From JAYFRE01 sp034926235 (GTDB lineage: Bacteria > Pseudomonadota > Alphaproteobacteria > Rhodospirillales > Magnetospirillaceae), in the NCBI GenBank assembly GCA_034926235.1, contig JAYFRE010000081.1, positions 1-33,106 on the forward strand: a stretch of 33,106 nucleotides of DNA, in the 5' to 3' direction. Both the position numbers and the translations under genes were made by a program. Shown piece after piece: positions 1 through 7,770 of the stretch (position 1 is its first letter; every line of letters starts with the position of its first letter). The notes under the pieces were generated by a model. The model was not told where the DNA came from and did not search any database. It saw only the letters and a list, made by a program, of their open reading frames with translations.

Positions 1-342
1 ATGACGCGCGGCGCGCTGACGACCTTTTCCATCGCCAACGATATCGCGAAATATTTCGCGATCGTCCCTGCGATGTTCATCGCCTTCTATCCGCAACTGA
101 ACGCGCTAAATGTCATGAATCTCGCAACCCCGCAAAGCGCCATCCTGTCGGCGATCGTTTTCAACGCGCTGATCATCGTCGCCCTGATCCCCCTGGCGCT
201 CAAAGGGGTGAAATACCGGGCGATCGGCGCCAGCTCGCTCTTGTCCCGCAACCTGCTCATCTATGGCCTGGGCGGCATCGTCGTCCCCTTCGCCGGCATC
301 AAGCTCATCGATATCGCGATTATCACTCTCGGTCTCGCCTGA
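1..342 (+). CDS. kdpB: Potassium-transporting P-type ATPase subunit B, C-terminal end (partial at left edge)
   Basis: This is the last 113 codons of KdpB, the ATP-hydrolysing catalytic subunit of the high-affinity KdpFABC potassium pump in the inner membrane. The visible part holds the final transmembrane region: the typical TRGALTTFSIANDIAKYFAI stretch near the start of the window, then hydrophobic segments and the closing SLLSRNLLIYGLGG and GIKLIDI region. The phosphorylation (DKTGT) and nucleotide-binding domains lie upstream, outside the window. The ATG at position 1 is an internal Met of the reading frame, not the gene start. kdpC follows 13 bases after the stop, as in classical kdp operons. 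Identification is strong because sequence and neighbours agree. Confidence 0.95.
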   Translation: MTRGALTTFSIANDIAKYFAIVPAMFIAFYPQLNALNVMNLATPQSAILSAIVFNALIIVALIPLALKGVKYRAIGASSLLSRNLLIYGLGGIVVPFAGIKLIDIAIITLGLA

Positions 343-355
343 GGAACACGCTGCC

Positions 356-925
356 ATGCTCAAACAAATCCGCCCCGCGATCGTCATGATCGTCGTTTTG
401 ACCGCCATTACCGGCCTGCTCTACCCGCTGGGAATGACGGGAATCGCCCAGCTCCTTTTCCCGGATCGCGCCAAAGGCAGCCTGATCGAACGGAACGGCA
501 TGGTGATCGGGTCCGAATTCATCGGCCAGAACTTCACCGAAACGCGTTATTTCCATGGCCGCCCATCCGCGGCAGGCAAAGGCTATGATGCGGCCAATTC
601 GTCGGGCTCCAATCTTGGGCCGACCAACCCGGCCCTGATCGACCGGGTCCGGGCAGATGTCGAATCGTTGCGCGCGGAAAACTCCCAAGAACGCGTCCCC
701 ACGGATCTGACTGCGGCGTCGGGCAGCGGCCTTGATCCGCATATCAGCCCGGAGGCCGCCTATTTCCAAGCGGCCAGGGTGGCGCATGCGCGCGGGCTGG
801 AGGAAAAAACCGTGCGCGCCCTTATCGATGCGCATGTCGAACCCCGGATGCTCGGCTTCATGGGGGAACCAACGGTCAATGTCCTGCGGCTGAATCTCGC
901 ACTCGATGACATCGGCCGCGGATGA
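356..925 (+). CDS. kdpC: Potassium-transporting ATPase subunit C
   Basis: KdpC is the single-span subunit that stabilises the KdpFABC complex. The 189-residue product has one N-terminal transmembrane helix (about residues 7-30) and then a periplasmic domain. That domain carries family motifs: GSEFIGQNFTETRYFHGRPS, the SGSNLGPTNP segment, GSGLDPHISPEAA and the C-terminal LGFMGEPTVNVLRLNLAL. The frame is open upstream to 263, but I place the start at ATG 356, which follows a GAGGAA ribosome-binding site and matches the usual KdpC length. It lies between kdpB and kdpD and is almost certainly cotranscribed with them. Confidence 0.96.
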   Translation: MLKQIRPAIVMIVVLTAITGLLYPLGMTGIAQLLFPDRAKGSLIERNGMVIGSEFIGQNFTETRYFHGRPSAAGKGYDAANSSGSNLGPTNPALIDRVRADVESLRAENSQERVPTDLTAASGSGLDPHISPEAAYFQAARVAHARGLEEKTVRALIDAHVEPRMLGFMGEPTVNVLRLNLALDDIGRG

Positions 926-985
926 AATCCATCGCCGGAATCCCCATATCCAGTTACTCCGGCTTTCCCTTATCGAGGCCATGCA

Positions 986-3685
986 GTGTCGGATGATTCG
1001 ACGCGGGAACAGGGCAGACCTTTGCCCGAGGCCCTGCTAGAGAATGCCCAGCGTGAAAGCACCGGCCGCCTGAAAATATTTCTCGGCGCTGCGCCCGGCG
1101 TGGGCAAAACCTATGAAATGCTGATGTCCAGCCGAACGCTGAAGGCGGATGGAGTCGATGTCGTCGTCGGAATCGTCGAGACTCATGGCCGCAAAGAGAC
1201 CGAGGCGCTGGTCGAAGGGTTCGAGATCGTTCCCCGCCGCAAGGTCGCCTATCGCAGCCATGTCCTCGACGAGATGGATGTCGACGCCATCCTGGCCCGC
1301 CAGCCCAAACTGGTTCTGGTCGATGAATTGGCCCATGCCAACGCTCCGGGCAGCCGTCATTCGAAGCGTTATCTGGATGTCGAAGAATTGCTGGCAAACG
1401 GCATCGACGTCTATACCACACTCAACATCCAGCATGTCGAAAGCCTGAACGACGTCGTAGCCCAGATCACACGCATCCGCATCCGCGAAACCGTGCCGGA
1501 TTCGATCATCGACCGCGCCAACGACATCGAAATCATCGACATCACCCCGGACGACCTGATCAAACGGCTCCATGAAGGCAAGGTCTATCTTCCCAAGACC
1601 GCCAAGCGGGCCATACAAAACTATTTTTCCCCCAGCAACCTGACGGCTCTTCGCGAATTGGCGCTGAGACGCACGGCACAGCGCGTCGATGATCAGCTCG
1701 TCACTCATATGCAGGCTCATGCCATTTCCGGACCGTGGGCGGCGGGCGAACGCGTCCTGGTCTGCGTCGATGAGCGATCGGGCGGCCGCGCGCTCGTGCG
1801 GTACGGCCGCAGGCAAGCCGACCGGCTGCGCGCGCCCTGGGCCGCCATCCATGTCGAAACCAGCAAGGACGTCCGGCTTTCGGAGATCGAAAAGGATAGG
1901 ATCGCGGCCACGTTGCGGCTGGCGGAACAGCTTGGCGCGGAAACAGCGACGCTCCCGGGCGAAAATCCGGCGCAGGAAATCCTGGCCTATGCGTCCGCCA
2001 ACAATTACACGCACGTCATCGTCGGGATGCCGCGTACGCCGCGCTGGCGCGAACTGTTCGCCGGATCGGTCACGCACGACCTCATTCGTACGACGGGCAA
2101 CATAAGCGTTCACGTCATTTCCACCGGCGATGACGACGAAACGCCCGCCTCGCCTTCCGCGCCGACGCAGCGCCCCTTCGATTTCGCGCTTTATCTGTGG
2201 AGCTCAGCCTATGTCGGGGCTGCGGCCATCATCGGGACGGTTCTTTCGAGCCTTCTGGATGTCGGCAACATAGCCCTCGTCTTCTTGATGGCCGTGCTCG
2301 CCTCGGCCTTGAAAGGCGGTCTGTGGCCCGCCCTTTTCGCCTCCGCCGCCTCGGCCTTCACGCTCAACTTCTTTTTTCTGAGCCCCCTTTACACGCTCGA
2401 TATCGGAAACCCCGAGAGTGTCGTCGCTTTCGTCTTTTTCTTAGGCGCCGCGCTCATCGCCAGCAATCTGGCCGGCCGCATCCAGCGTCAAGCCATGATC
2501 GCACGCCGCCGCGCCCGAGCCACCGAGGGGCTTTATCTTTTCAGCAAGAAACTCGCCAGCGCCGGCACGCTCGAAGACGTCTTGTGGGCCAGCGTCTATC
2601 AGATCGCTTCGATGCTGAAAGTCCGCACGGTCATCCTGCTGTCTGCGGACGACCGGATCGCCGTGCGGGCAGGCTATCCGCCGGACGATACCCTGGGCGA
2701 GGCCGACATCGCCGCCGCGCACTGGGCCTGGGACCATGACAGCCCCGCCGGCCGCGGCGCCGACACCCTGCCGGGAGCGAAACGGCTTTACCTGCCTTTG
2801 AGGACGGGCCGGACCCGGGTCGGCGTGGTCGGTCTCGACAACGACCGACAAGGCCCCATCCTGACGCCCGAACAGCAGCGCCTTTTCGACTCCCTGGCCG
2901 ATCAAACGGCATTGGCGATCGAACGGATTCAGCTTGTCGCCGATCTTGACGACGCGCGGCGCGCCGCCGAAACGGATAAGCTGCGTTCGGCGCTGCTGAC
3001 CTCTCTTTCGCACGACCTGAAGACACCGCTCGCTTCGATTCTGGGTGCGGCAGGCGCCCTGAAGGATTATTCCCGCTCTCTGCCCGAATCGGATCGCAGC
3101 GAATTGCTCGCCACCGTGATTGACGAATCCGAGCGGCTCAACCGCTTCATCGCCAATCTTCTGGACATGACAAGGCTGGAATCGGGGGCGGCGGAAGCTT
3201 CGTCCTCGCCCAACTTCATCGGCGACATCGTCGGCAGCGCCTTGCGCCGAGCCACAAAAATTCTGTCGCGTCACCACGTTCAACTAGCGGTGCCCGAAGA
3301 CCTGCCGATGGTCAAACTGGACCCCGTTCTGTTCGAACAGGTCTTGTTCAATCTGCTCGACAATGCGCGAAAATACGCGCCCGAGGGCTCGACCATCCTG
3401 ATCCGGGCCAGGTCAGATGAGGCCCATGTCATCCTGCAGATCGCCGATGAGGGGCCGGGCATCCCGGAAGACGATCTGACCAGAATCTTCGACAGCTTCT
3501 ACCGCGTGCGAAGGAAAGATCATGTGCAGGCCGGTACTGGCTTGGGACTTGCGATCTGCAAGGGCTTCGTCGAGGCGATGGAGGGAACCATCCGGGCGGA
3601 TAACCGCCCCGACCGCCCCGGCGCACTATTCACCCTGCGGTTCTCCGCGTTGTCAGAACCGCTCAGTCTGGACGACAAGCTATGA
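986..3685 (+). CDS. kdpD: Osmosensitive K+ channel sensor histidine kinase KdpD
   Basis: KdpD is the inner-membrane sensor kinase/phosphatase that responds to K+ limitation and controls KdpE. The 899-aa protein has the full domain order. The N-terminal KdpD domain has a Walker A-like GAAPGVGKT at residues 34-42 and LVDELAHAN at about 111-119. A USP-like domain spans about 255-375, four clustered membrane helices (DUF4118) about 400-500, and a GAF region about 525-655. The HisKA H-box SLSHDLKTP gives phospho-acceptor His676. The ATPase domain has N-box NLLDNARKYAP, DEGPGIP and GTGLGLAI. The start is GTG 986, seven or eight bases after a GAGG ribosome-binding site. The 3' end overlaps kdpE by ATGA. 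Length is typical (E. coli KdpD is about 894 aa). Confidence 0.97.
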   Translation: MSDDSTREQGRPLPEALLENAQRESTGRLKIFLGAAPGVGKTYEMLMSSRTLKADGVDVVVGIVETHGRKETEALVEGFEIVPRRKVAYRSHVLDEMDVDAILARQPKLVLVDELAHANAPGSRHSKRYLDVEELLANGIDVYTTLNIQHVESLNDVVAQITRIRIRETVPDSIIDRANDIEIIDITPDDLIKRLHEGKVYLPKTAKRAIQNYFSPSNLTALRELALRRTAQRVDDQLVTHMQAHAISGPWAAGERVLVCVDERSGGRALVRYGRRQADRLRAPWAAIHVETSKDVRLSEIEKDRIAATLRLAEQLGAETATLPGENPAQEILAYASANNYTHVIVGMPRTPRWRELFAGSVTHDLIRTTGNISVHVISTGDDDETPASPSAPTQRPFDFALYLWSSAYVGAAAIIGTVLSSLLDVGNIALVFLMAVLASALKGGLWPALFASAASAFTLNFFFLSPLYTLDIGNPESVVAFVFFLGAALIASNLAGRIQRQAMIARRRARATEGLYLFSKKLASAGTLEDVLWASVYQIASMLKVRTVILLSADDRIAVRAGYPPDDTLGEADIAAAHWAWDHDSPAGRGADTLPGAKRLYLPLRTGRTRVGVVGLDNDRQGPILTPEQQRLFDSLADQTALAIERIQLVADLDDARRAAETDKLRSALLTSLSHDLKTPLASILGAAGALKDYSRSLPESDRSELLATVIDESERLNRFIANLLDMTRLESGAAEASSSPNFIGDIVGSALRRATKILSRHHVQLAVPEDLPMVKLDPVLFEQVLFNLLDNARKYAPEGSTILIRARSDEAHVILQIADEGPGIPEDDLTRIFDSFYRVRRKDHVQAGTGLGLAICKGFVEAMEGTIRADNRPDRPGALFTLRFSALSEPLSLDDKL

Positions 3686-4377
3686 ACGCATCCTTGGTGA
3701 AAATCCTTATCGTCGATGACGAACCGCCGATCCGCAGGCTTCTCCGCCTGGGTCTGGCCACCGAGGGTTATGCGACAATAGAGGCAGAAAACGCCGAACA
3801 GGCAACCCGCGCCTTGGAAAAAGAAAGGCCCGATCTGGTCCTGCTCGATCTCGGTCTTCCCGATATGCCGGGACACCGGCTTCTGGAACTTTGGCGGGAG
3901 CAAGCCCTGGACATACCGATCCTTATCCTATCGAGCCGCACGGATGAGATCGGTATTGTCGATGCGCTTGAACTGGGCGCCGACGACTATGTCACCAAAC
4001 CTTTCGGCTTACGCGAACTGGCGGCGCGGATCCGGGTGGCGTTACGCCACAAATTCCAGCAGCAAGGCGAACATCCGGTTTTCCAGACGGGAAAATTGTC
4101 GGTCGATCTCGTCAAGCGCATCGTCCGAGTCGCAGGGACGGAAGTAAAGCTGTCGCCCAAGGAATACGACATCTTGCGCCTTCTCGTGCAGCATGCCGGC
4201 AAGGTGATAACCCACCAGCATCTTCTGAAGCAGGTCTGGGGCGGCTCGGCCGACATCCAATATCTGCGCGTCTATGTCCGCCAGCTCCGCCAGAAGATCG
4301 AGCATATCCCCGATCAACCCCAATATATCCTCACCGAAACCGGAGTAGGATACCGGCTGCGCGAAGCCGATCCGTGA
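3682..4377 (+). CDS. kdpE: KDP operon response regulator KdpE
   Basis: This is an OmpR/PhoB-type response regulator that activates kdp transcription when phosphorylated by KdpD. The receiver domain (about 7-120) shows the acidic pair VDDE, the phospho-acceptor Asp56 in DLVLLDLGLPD, and the conserved lysine in DDYVTKPF. The C-terminal winged-helix domain (about 130-228) includes LSPKEYDILRLLVQHAGKV and the recognition region QYLRVYVRQLRQKIE. The length of 231 aa is usual. The ATG overlaps the kdpD stop (ATGA), implying translational coupling. Confidence 0.96.
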   Translation: MNASLVKILIVDDEPPIRRLLRLGLATEGYATIEAENAEQATRALEKERPDLVLLDLGLPDMPGHRLLELWREQALDIPILILSSRTDEIGIVDALELGADDYVTKPFGLRELAARIRVALRHKFQQQGEHPVFQTGKLSVDLVKRIVRVAGTEVKLSPKEYDILRLLVQHAGKVITHQHLLKQVWGGSADIQYLRVYVRQLRQKIEHIPDQPQYILTETGVGYRLREADP

Positions 4378-4423
4378 GCGTACGCATCCGCCAGACGCTT
4401 TTTCAAACATTGCGAGAAGAGTG

Positions 4424-4876
4424 ATGAATCTGTCCGACGCGATCCTGCCCGCAGATGTGTTCCTCGGTTTATCCGCAGCGTCGAAGGCCGAGCTGATCCA
4501 AAAGCTGGCGGCGCATGCCGCCCACAGGTTGAATCTCGATGGCGCAATGATTCTGGATGCTCTGGAGGTACGGGAGAGGTTGGGATCGACCGGCATCGGA
4601 CAGGGTGTGGCGATCCCCCACGCGATCATTGACGGGCTCAAAGAACCTTATGGGTTGCTGGCCGTTCTGAACAAGGCCCTGGATTTCGAATCCGTGGACG
4701 AGATTCCCATCGACGTCGTCTTCCTGCTGCTGGCCCCACCCGGAAAATCGGGAGAACAACTCACAATTCTGTCATCAATCGCGCGGAAAGCCCGCACAGG
4801 CCCCCTGCTTGACAGGCTGCGCACCACAACATCCCCTGAAACCGTTCAGGCGATTCTCACGGAGGAGCCGCTGTAG
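4424..4876 (+). CDS. PtsN-like nitrogen PTS EIIA protein
   Basis: The product (150 aa) is an EIIA-Ntr/fructose-type PTS domain, a cytoplasmic phosphocarrier with regulatory roles. The active-site histidine is His66 in the motif GIGQGVAIPHA, and the LGLSAASKAELIQKLAAHA and FLLLAPPGKSGEQL stretches fit the family. An overlapping GTG sits at 4421, but ATG 4424 has a better-placed GAGAAGA ribosome-binding site. It lies 46 bases after kdpE in the same direction, so it is likely part of the kdp transcript. In E. coli the housekeeping PtsN, unphosphorylated, binds KdpD and stimulates it (established knowledge); a kdp-linked paralogue could do this job locally (inference). The usual rpoN-hpf-ptsN context is absent, so this is probably a second copy and I do not assign ptsN. 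Confidence 0.88.
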   Translation: MNLSDAILPADVFLGLSAASKAELIQKLAAHAAHRLNLDGAMILDALEVRERLGSTGIGQGVAIPHAIIDGLKEPYGLLAVLNKALDFESVDEIPIDVVFLLLAPPGKSGEQLTILSSIARKARTGPLLDRLRTTTSPETVQAILTEEPL

Positions 4877-4913
4877 CTTTTCGGAATAAAGAGCCCCCTA
4901 AAACCATAACGGA

Positions 4914-5513
4914 TCAGGCAACAGCCCCCTGGACCATACGGGTGTCGAGCGCGATCAGATCCTCGACGCTCATGCGCCCGCCGGGGTGGAACCATGTCAG
5001 GCTGCTGGTCAGCAATCCCAACAAATTATAGGCCGCTGCCGGAATATCCTGATCTTGGATCGAAAAATCGCCTTCGCCGACGCCCTGCTGCAAGATCGCG
5101 ATCAGGTGATCCTCGTAACGCCGCCGCATGCGCACGATTATGTCGTATTGGGGCGTATCGAGGCTTCTGAGTTCGGACGTCGAGATGAAGACTTCGCGCT
5201 TGCGGGTGATGTGATAGGAGACATGGAACCGTACGAAAGCATGAAGACGCGCCTTGGCGCCTTCGGCTTCGACCGCCGCCATGGCCTCGTCCAGAGCCGC
5301 GAGCAACGCTTCCATATGACTGCGCAGCAGGCCGAACAGAAGATCCTGCTTGGTCTCGATATGGTTATAAAGCGACCCGACCCGGATCCCCACCCTGCCA
5401 GCGAGATCGCGCAGGCTCATGGCCTCGTAGCCATGCTCGAATATCAATTGTAACGCCGCCTCGTGGATGGCGTTCAACGTCGTCGGCCCATGCGATCCTA
5501 TTGTCCGCGCCAT
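4914..5513 (-). CDS. TetR/AcrR family transcriptional regulator, divergent from ivd
   Basis: This is a 199-aa TetR-type repressor. The N-terminal helix-turn-helix spans about residues 12-58, with the typical AMSLRDLAGRVGIRVGSLYNH core; the C-terminal helical ligand-binding domain includes ELRSLDTPQYDIIVRMRRRYED. The frame is open 18 codons further upstream, but I choose ATG 5513, which has a GGGAGA ribosome-binding site and begins MARTIGSHG. It is transcribed away from the isovaleryl-CoA dehydrogenase gene across a 220-base gap. A TetR regulator called LiuQ controls leucine/isovalerate degradation genes in some proteobacteria, so local control of ivd by an acyl-CoA-type ligand is a reasonable inference. 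It is convergent with the PtsN-like gene. Confidence 0.85.
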   Translation of the reverse strand: MARTIGSHGPTTLNAIHEAALQLIFEHGYEAMSLRDLAGRVGIRVGSLYNHIETKQDLLFGLLRSHMEALLAALDEAMAAVEAEGAKARLHAFVRFHVSYHITRKREVFISTSELRSLDTPQYDIIVRMRRRYEDHLIAILQQGVGEGDFSIQDQDIPAAAYNLLGLLTSSLTWFHPGGRMSVEDLIALDTRMVQGAVA

Positions 5514-5676
5514 TGTCTCCCGCTCCCTGCCGGGCTTCCATGCCCAGGCTTCGCCATGGAAATCCACTGCAAGGGTAACATTATTTCCATCTCCACCCTA
5601 CCCGCCAGGCGGTCCAAATCCAACACACCACCCCGATAGACAGGGACGAGGTTATATCCTATTGCATAATTTTTCA

Positions 5677-5696
5677 AAAAACGTACGATTGTTTTT
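5677..5696. promoter_or_regulatory. Inverted repeat, candidate TetR operator
   Basis: The arms AAAAAC and GTTTTT flank an 8-base spacer that itself contains the palindrome CGTACG across the left arm boundary. The site lies between the divergent TetR gene and ivd, about 37 bases before the ivd start, where repressor binding would block transcription. Its assignment to the TetR protein is inference. Confidence 0.35.
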
Positions 5697-5733
5697 ATGC
5701 TGCGGCCGTCCATCACGAGACAGGAGACCGACC

Positions 5734-6906
5734 ATGGCCACCACCTTTTCCACCAGCCTGGATTTCGGGCTGGGATCCGACATCGACATGCTGCGCGACA
5801 GCGTGCGCTCCTTTGCCGAGGACCGCATCGCGCCCCGCGCCGCCGCTATTGATTCCACCGACGCCTTCCCGCTCGATCTTTGGCCTGAAATGGGTGCGCT
5901 GGGATTGCACGGCATCACCGTTACCGAGGAATTCGGCGGTTCAGCGATGGGCTATCTGGCCCATTGCGTCGCCATGGAGGAAATCAGCCGCGCCTCGGGC
6001 TCGGTCGGACTGGCCTATGGCGCGCATTCCAATCTGTGCGTCAATCAGATTCACCGTTGGGGAACGGCGGATCAGAAGAAGCGCTATCTGCCGAAACTGG
6101 TTTCCGGGGATCATCTGGGCGCGCTCGCCATGACCGAAGCCGGGGCCGGATCGGACATCGTTTCCTTGCGCATGAAGGCCGAGAAAAAGGGAAGCCGTTA
6201 CATCCTGAACGGCACCAAGCTGTGGATCACCAACGGTTCTCATGCCGACACAATGGTGATCTACGCCAAGACCGATCCCTCCGCCGGTCCGCGCGGAATC
6301 ACCGCCTTCCTGGTCGAAAAGAACTTCAAGGGATTCTCGGTTGGCCAGCATCTCGACAAGCTGGGCATGCGCGGGTCGGCGACCTGTGAATTGGTATGCG
6401 AGGATTGCGAGGTGCCGGAGGAAAACCTTCTCGGCCAGCTCAATGACGGTGTCAAAGTGCTGATGAGCGGGCTGGATTACGAACGCACGGTGCTGGCCGC
6501 CGGCCCCTTGGGCCTGATGCAAGCCGCCATGGATCTGGTGCTTGGCTATATCCATGACCGCGAACAGTTCGGCCGCCCGATCGGCGAATTCCAGCTCGTC
6601 CAAGGCAAGATCGCCGACATGTATCCGCGAATGAACGCCTCGCGCGCCTATGTCTACGCCGTCGCCCGCGCCTGCGACGACGGACGCGTCACCCGCCAGG
6701 ATGCCGCCGGCGCCATTCTTTATGCCGCCGAACGCGGCACCGAAACCGCCCTGGACGCCATCCAGTTGCTGGGCGGAAACGGGTACAACAACGAATACGC
6801 CGCCGGACGGATTCTGCGCGACGCGAAACTTTATGAAATCGGCGCTGGCACCAGCGAAATCCGGCGCATGCTGATCGGCCGCGAGCTGTTCGCCGCGACC
6901 GCCTGA
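5734..6906 (+). CDS. ivd: Isovaleryl-CoA dehydrogenase
   Basis: This FAD-dependent acyl-CoA dehydrogenase oxidises isovaleryl-CoA to 3-methylcrotonyl-CoA in leucine degradation. The 390-aa product matches human IVD over long stretches, such as GLDYER and DREQFGRPIGEFQLVQGK. The isovaleryl-specific signature is present: the catalytic base is Glu250 in SGLDYER (equivalent to human Glu254), while the site that carries Glu in most other family members reads YEIGAGTSEIRR (367-378), with Gly370 in its place. FAD/substrate motifs LAMTEAGAGSD and WITNGS are intact. Start ATG 5734 follows CAGGAGA; the longer open frame upstream is non-coding. Other liu genes (methylcrotonyl-CoA carboxylase, HMG-CoA lyase) are not adjacent, so the rest of the pathway must lie elsewhere. 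Confidence 0.95.
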   Translation: MATTFSTSLDFGLGSDIDMLRDSVRSFAEDRIAPRAAAIDSTDAFPLDLWPEMGALGLHGITVTEEFGGSAMGYLAHCVAMEEISRASGSVGLAYGAHSNLCVNQIHRWGTADQKKRYLPKLVSGDHLGALAMTEAGAGSDIVSLRMKAEKKGSRYILNGTKLWITNGSHADTMVIYAKTDPSAGPRGITAFLVEKNFKGFSVGQHLDKLGMRGSATCELVCEDCEVPEENLLGQLNDGVKVLMSGLDYERTVLAAGPLGLMQAAMDLVLGYIHDREQFGRPIGEFQLVQGKIADMYPRMNASRAYVYAVARACDDGRVTRQDAAGAILYAAERGTETALDAIQLLGGNGYNNEYAAGRILRDAKLYEIGAGTSEIRRMLIGRELFAATA

Positions 6907-6912
6907 CTGGCG

Positions 6913-6973
6913 AACGTCCCGCATGCATCGCGCCATCGAGCAAAATCCGGCAAGCATGCCTGTGGGACGTTTT
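6913..6973 (+). terminator. Candidate terminator after ivd
   Basis: Arms AACGTCCC (6913-6920) and GGGACGTT (6964-6971) pair, with a second arm pair GCATGC at 6921-6926 and 6954-6959 just inside. The right arm runs into TTTT. The stem has a 4-base bulge and a long loop, so it is weaker than a textbook terminator, but it sits 7 bases after the ivd stop. Confidence 0.5.
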
Positions 6974-7286
6974 CCCCGCCATCGCCGCGATATGGCGATA
7001 TTCTTTTAATTATAACCATTACAAAATAATGAACCTGAGCGCGAATATATCTTCTTTACTGCAAATTAACCATAGATGTCTCAATAATCCGTTCTCTATA
7101 AAATGGAAATTTCTTAGTGAATTTCCATAAATACCAGCGAGGGATGTTATTTTATTTCGGCAGCCTCAAACCCCCCTCTACCCCATTGATTGTCGATGGC
7201 TATCCGGATATTCGATTGTACTTCGGTTCTGAATTCGCCATAGTTCCGAACTACCATTGCTTTCGCTGGACTGTCAGGGGATCGGC
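6974..7286. other. AT-rich intergenic region before the XRE gene
   Basis: This stretch of about 310 bases is clearly richer in A and T than the flanking genes, especially 7005-7155, and holds no convincing ORF. It contains a TATAAA at 7097-7102 next to a strong palindrome (listed separately) and probably carries the promoter and control sites of the following XRE regulator. I could not pick a confident -35/-10 pair. Confidence 0.6.
7103..7128. promoter_or_regulatory. 9-bp perfect inverted repeat, candidate operator
   Basis: Arms ATGGAAATT and AATTTCCAT match perfectly around an 8-base spacer. The site directly abuts a TATAAA hexamer (7097-7102) and lies about 160 bases before the XRE regulator. 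It could be an autoregulatory operator; the link to a particular protein is inference. Confidence 0.4.
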
Positions 7287-7742
7287 GTGAACACTCTTCC
7301 GAAAAGCCTCCGGGGAAGAACGCTCTCCGGACAACCCAATCCGATCGACATCCATGTCGGGGCCCGTGTCCGGCAACGCCGGACCTTGCTTGGCATGAGT
7401 CAGGAAAAGCTGGGCCAGGCCATCGGACTGACCTTCCAACAGGTCCAGAAATACGAACGCGGCGGCAACCGCATCGGCGCGTCCCGTTTGTTCGATCTCG
7501 CCCGCGCTTTGGATGTTCCGGTATCTTATTTCTTTCAGGACATCCCCGAGGAAGTCTCGCGCCAGAGCCCGCGGATGCTCCATTCCGACCCGGTCGAGGA
7601 ATTCCAGCAACCGGACGCTGACCCCATGACCCGGCGCGAAACCCTGGAACTGGTGCGCGCCTATTACCGCATCAGTGACCCGCATATCCGCAAACGCGTG
7701 CTGGAATTGACCCGCAGCCTGGGTCCCGTTTCCGAGACTTAA
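7287..7742 (+). CDS. Small XRE-family helix-turn-helix regulator
   Basis: This is a 151-aa DNA-binding protein with a Cro/C1-type helix-turn-helix at about residues 25-85. Key segments are VGARVRQRRTLLGMSQEKLG, IGLTFQQVQKYERGGNRIGA and LARALDVPVSYFF. The tail (about 115-150) is predicted helical and rich in Arg/Glu (TRRETLELVRAYYRISD). Proteins of this length and layout are common in alphaproteobacteria, often in several paralogues. The frame is open from a TTG at 7257, but GTG 7287 has an AGGGG ribosome-binding site six bases upstream and gives the usual length. It stands alone, facing the convergent znuCB operon, and no target can be deduced. Confidence 0.85.
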   Translation: MNTLPKSLRGRTLSGQPNPIDIHVGARVRQRRTLLGMSQEKLGQAIGLTFQQVQKYERGGNRIGASRLFDLARALDVPVSYFFQDIPEEVSRQSPRMLHSDPVEEFQQPDADPMTRRETLELVRAYYRISDPHIRKRVLELTRSLGPVSET

Positions 7743-7770
7743 AAAACATCCGGTCCGCGCAGGCGGCGGT

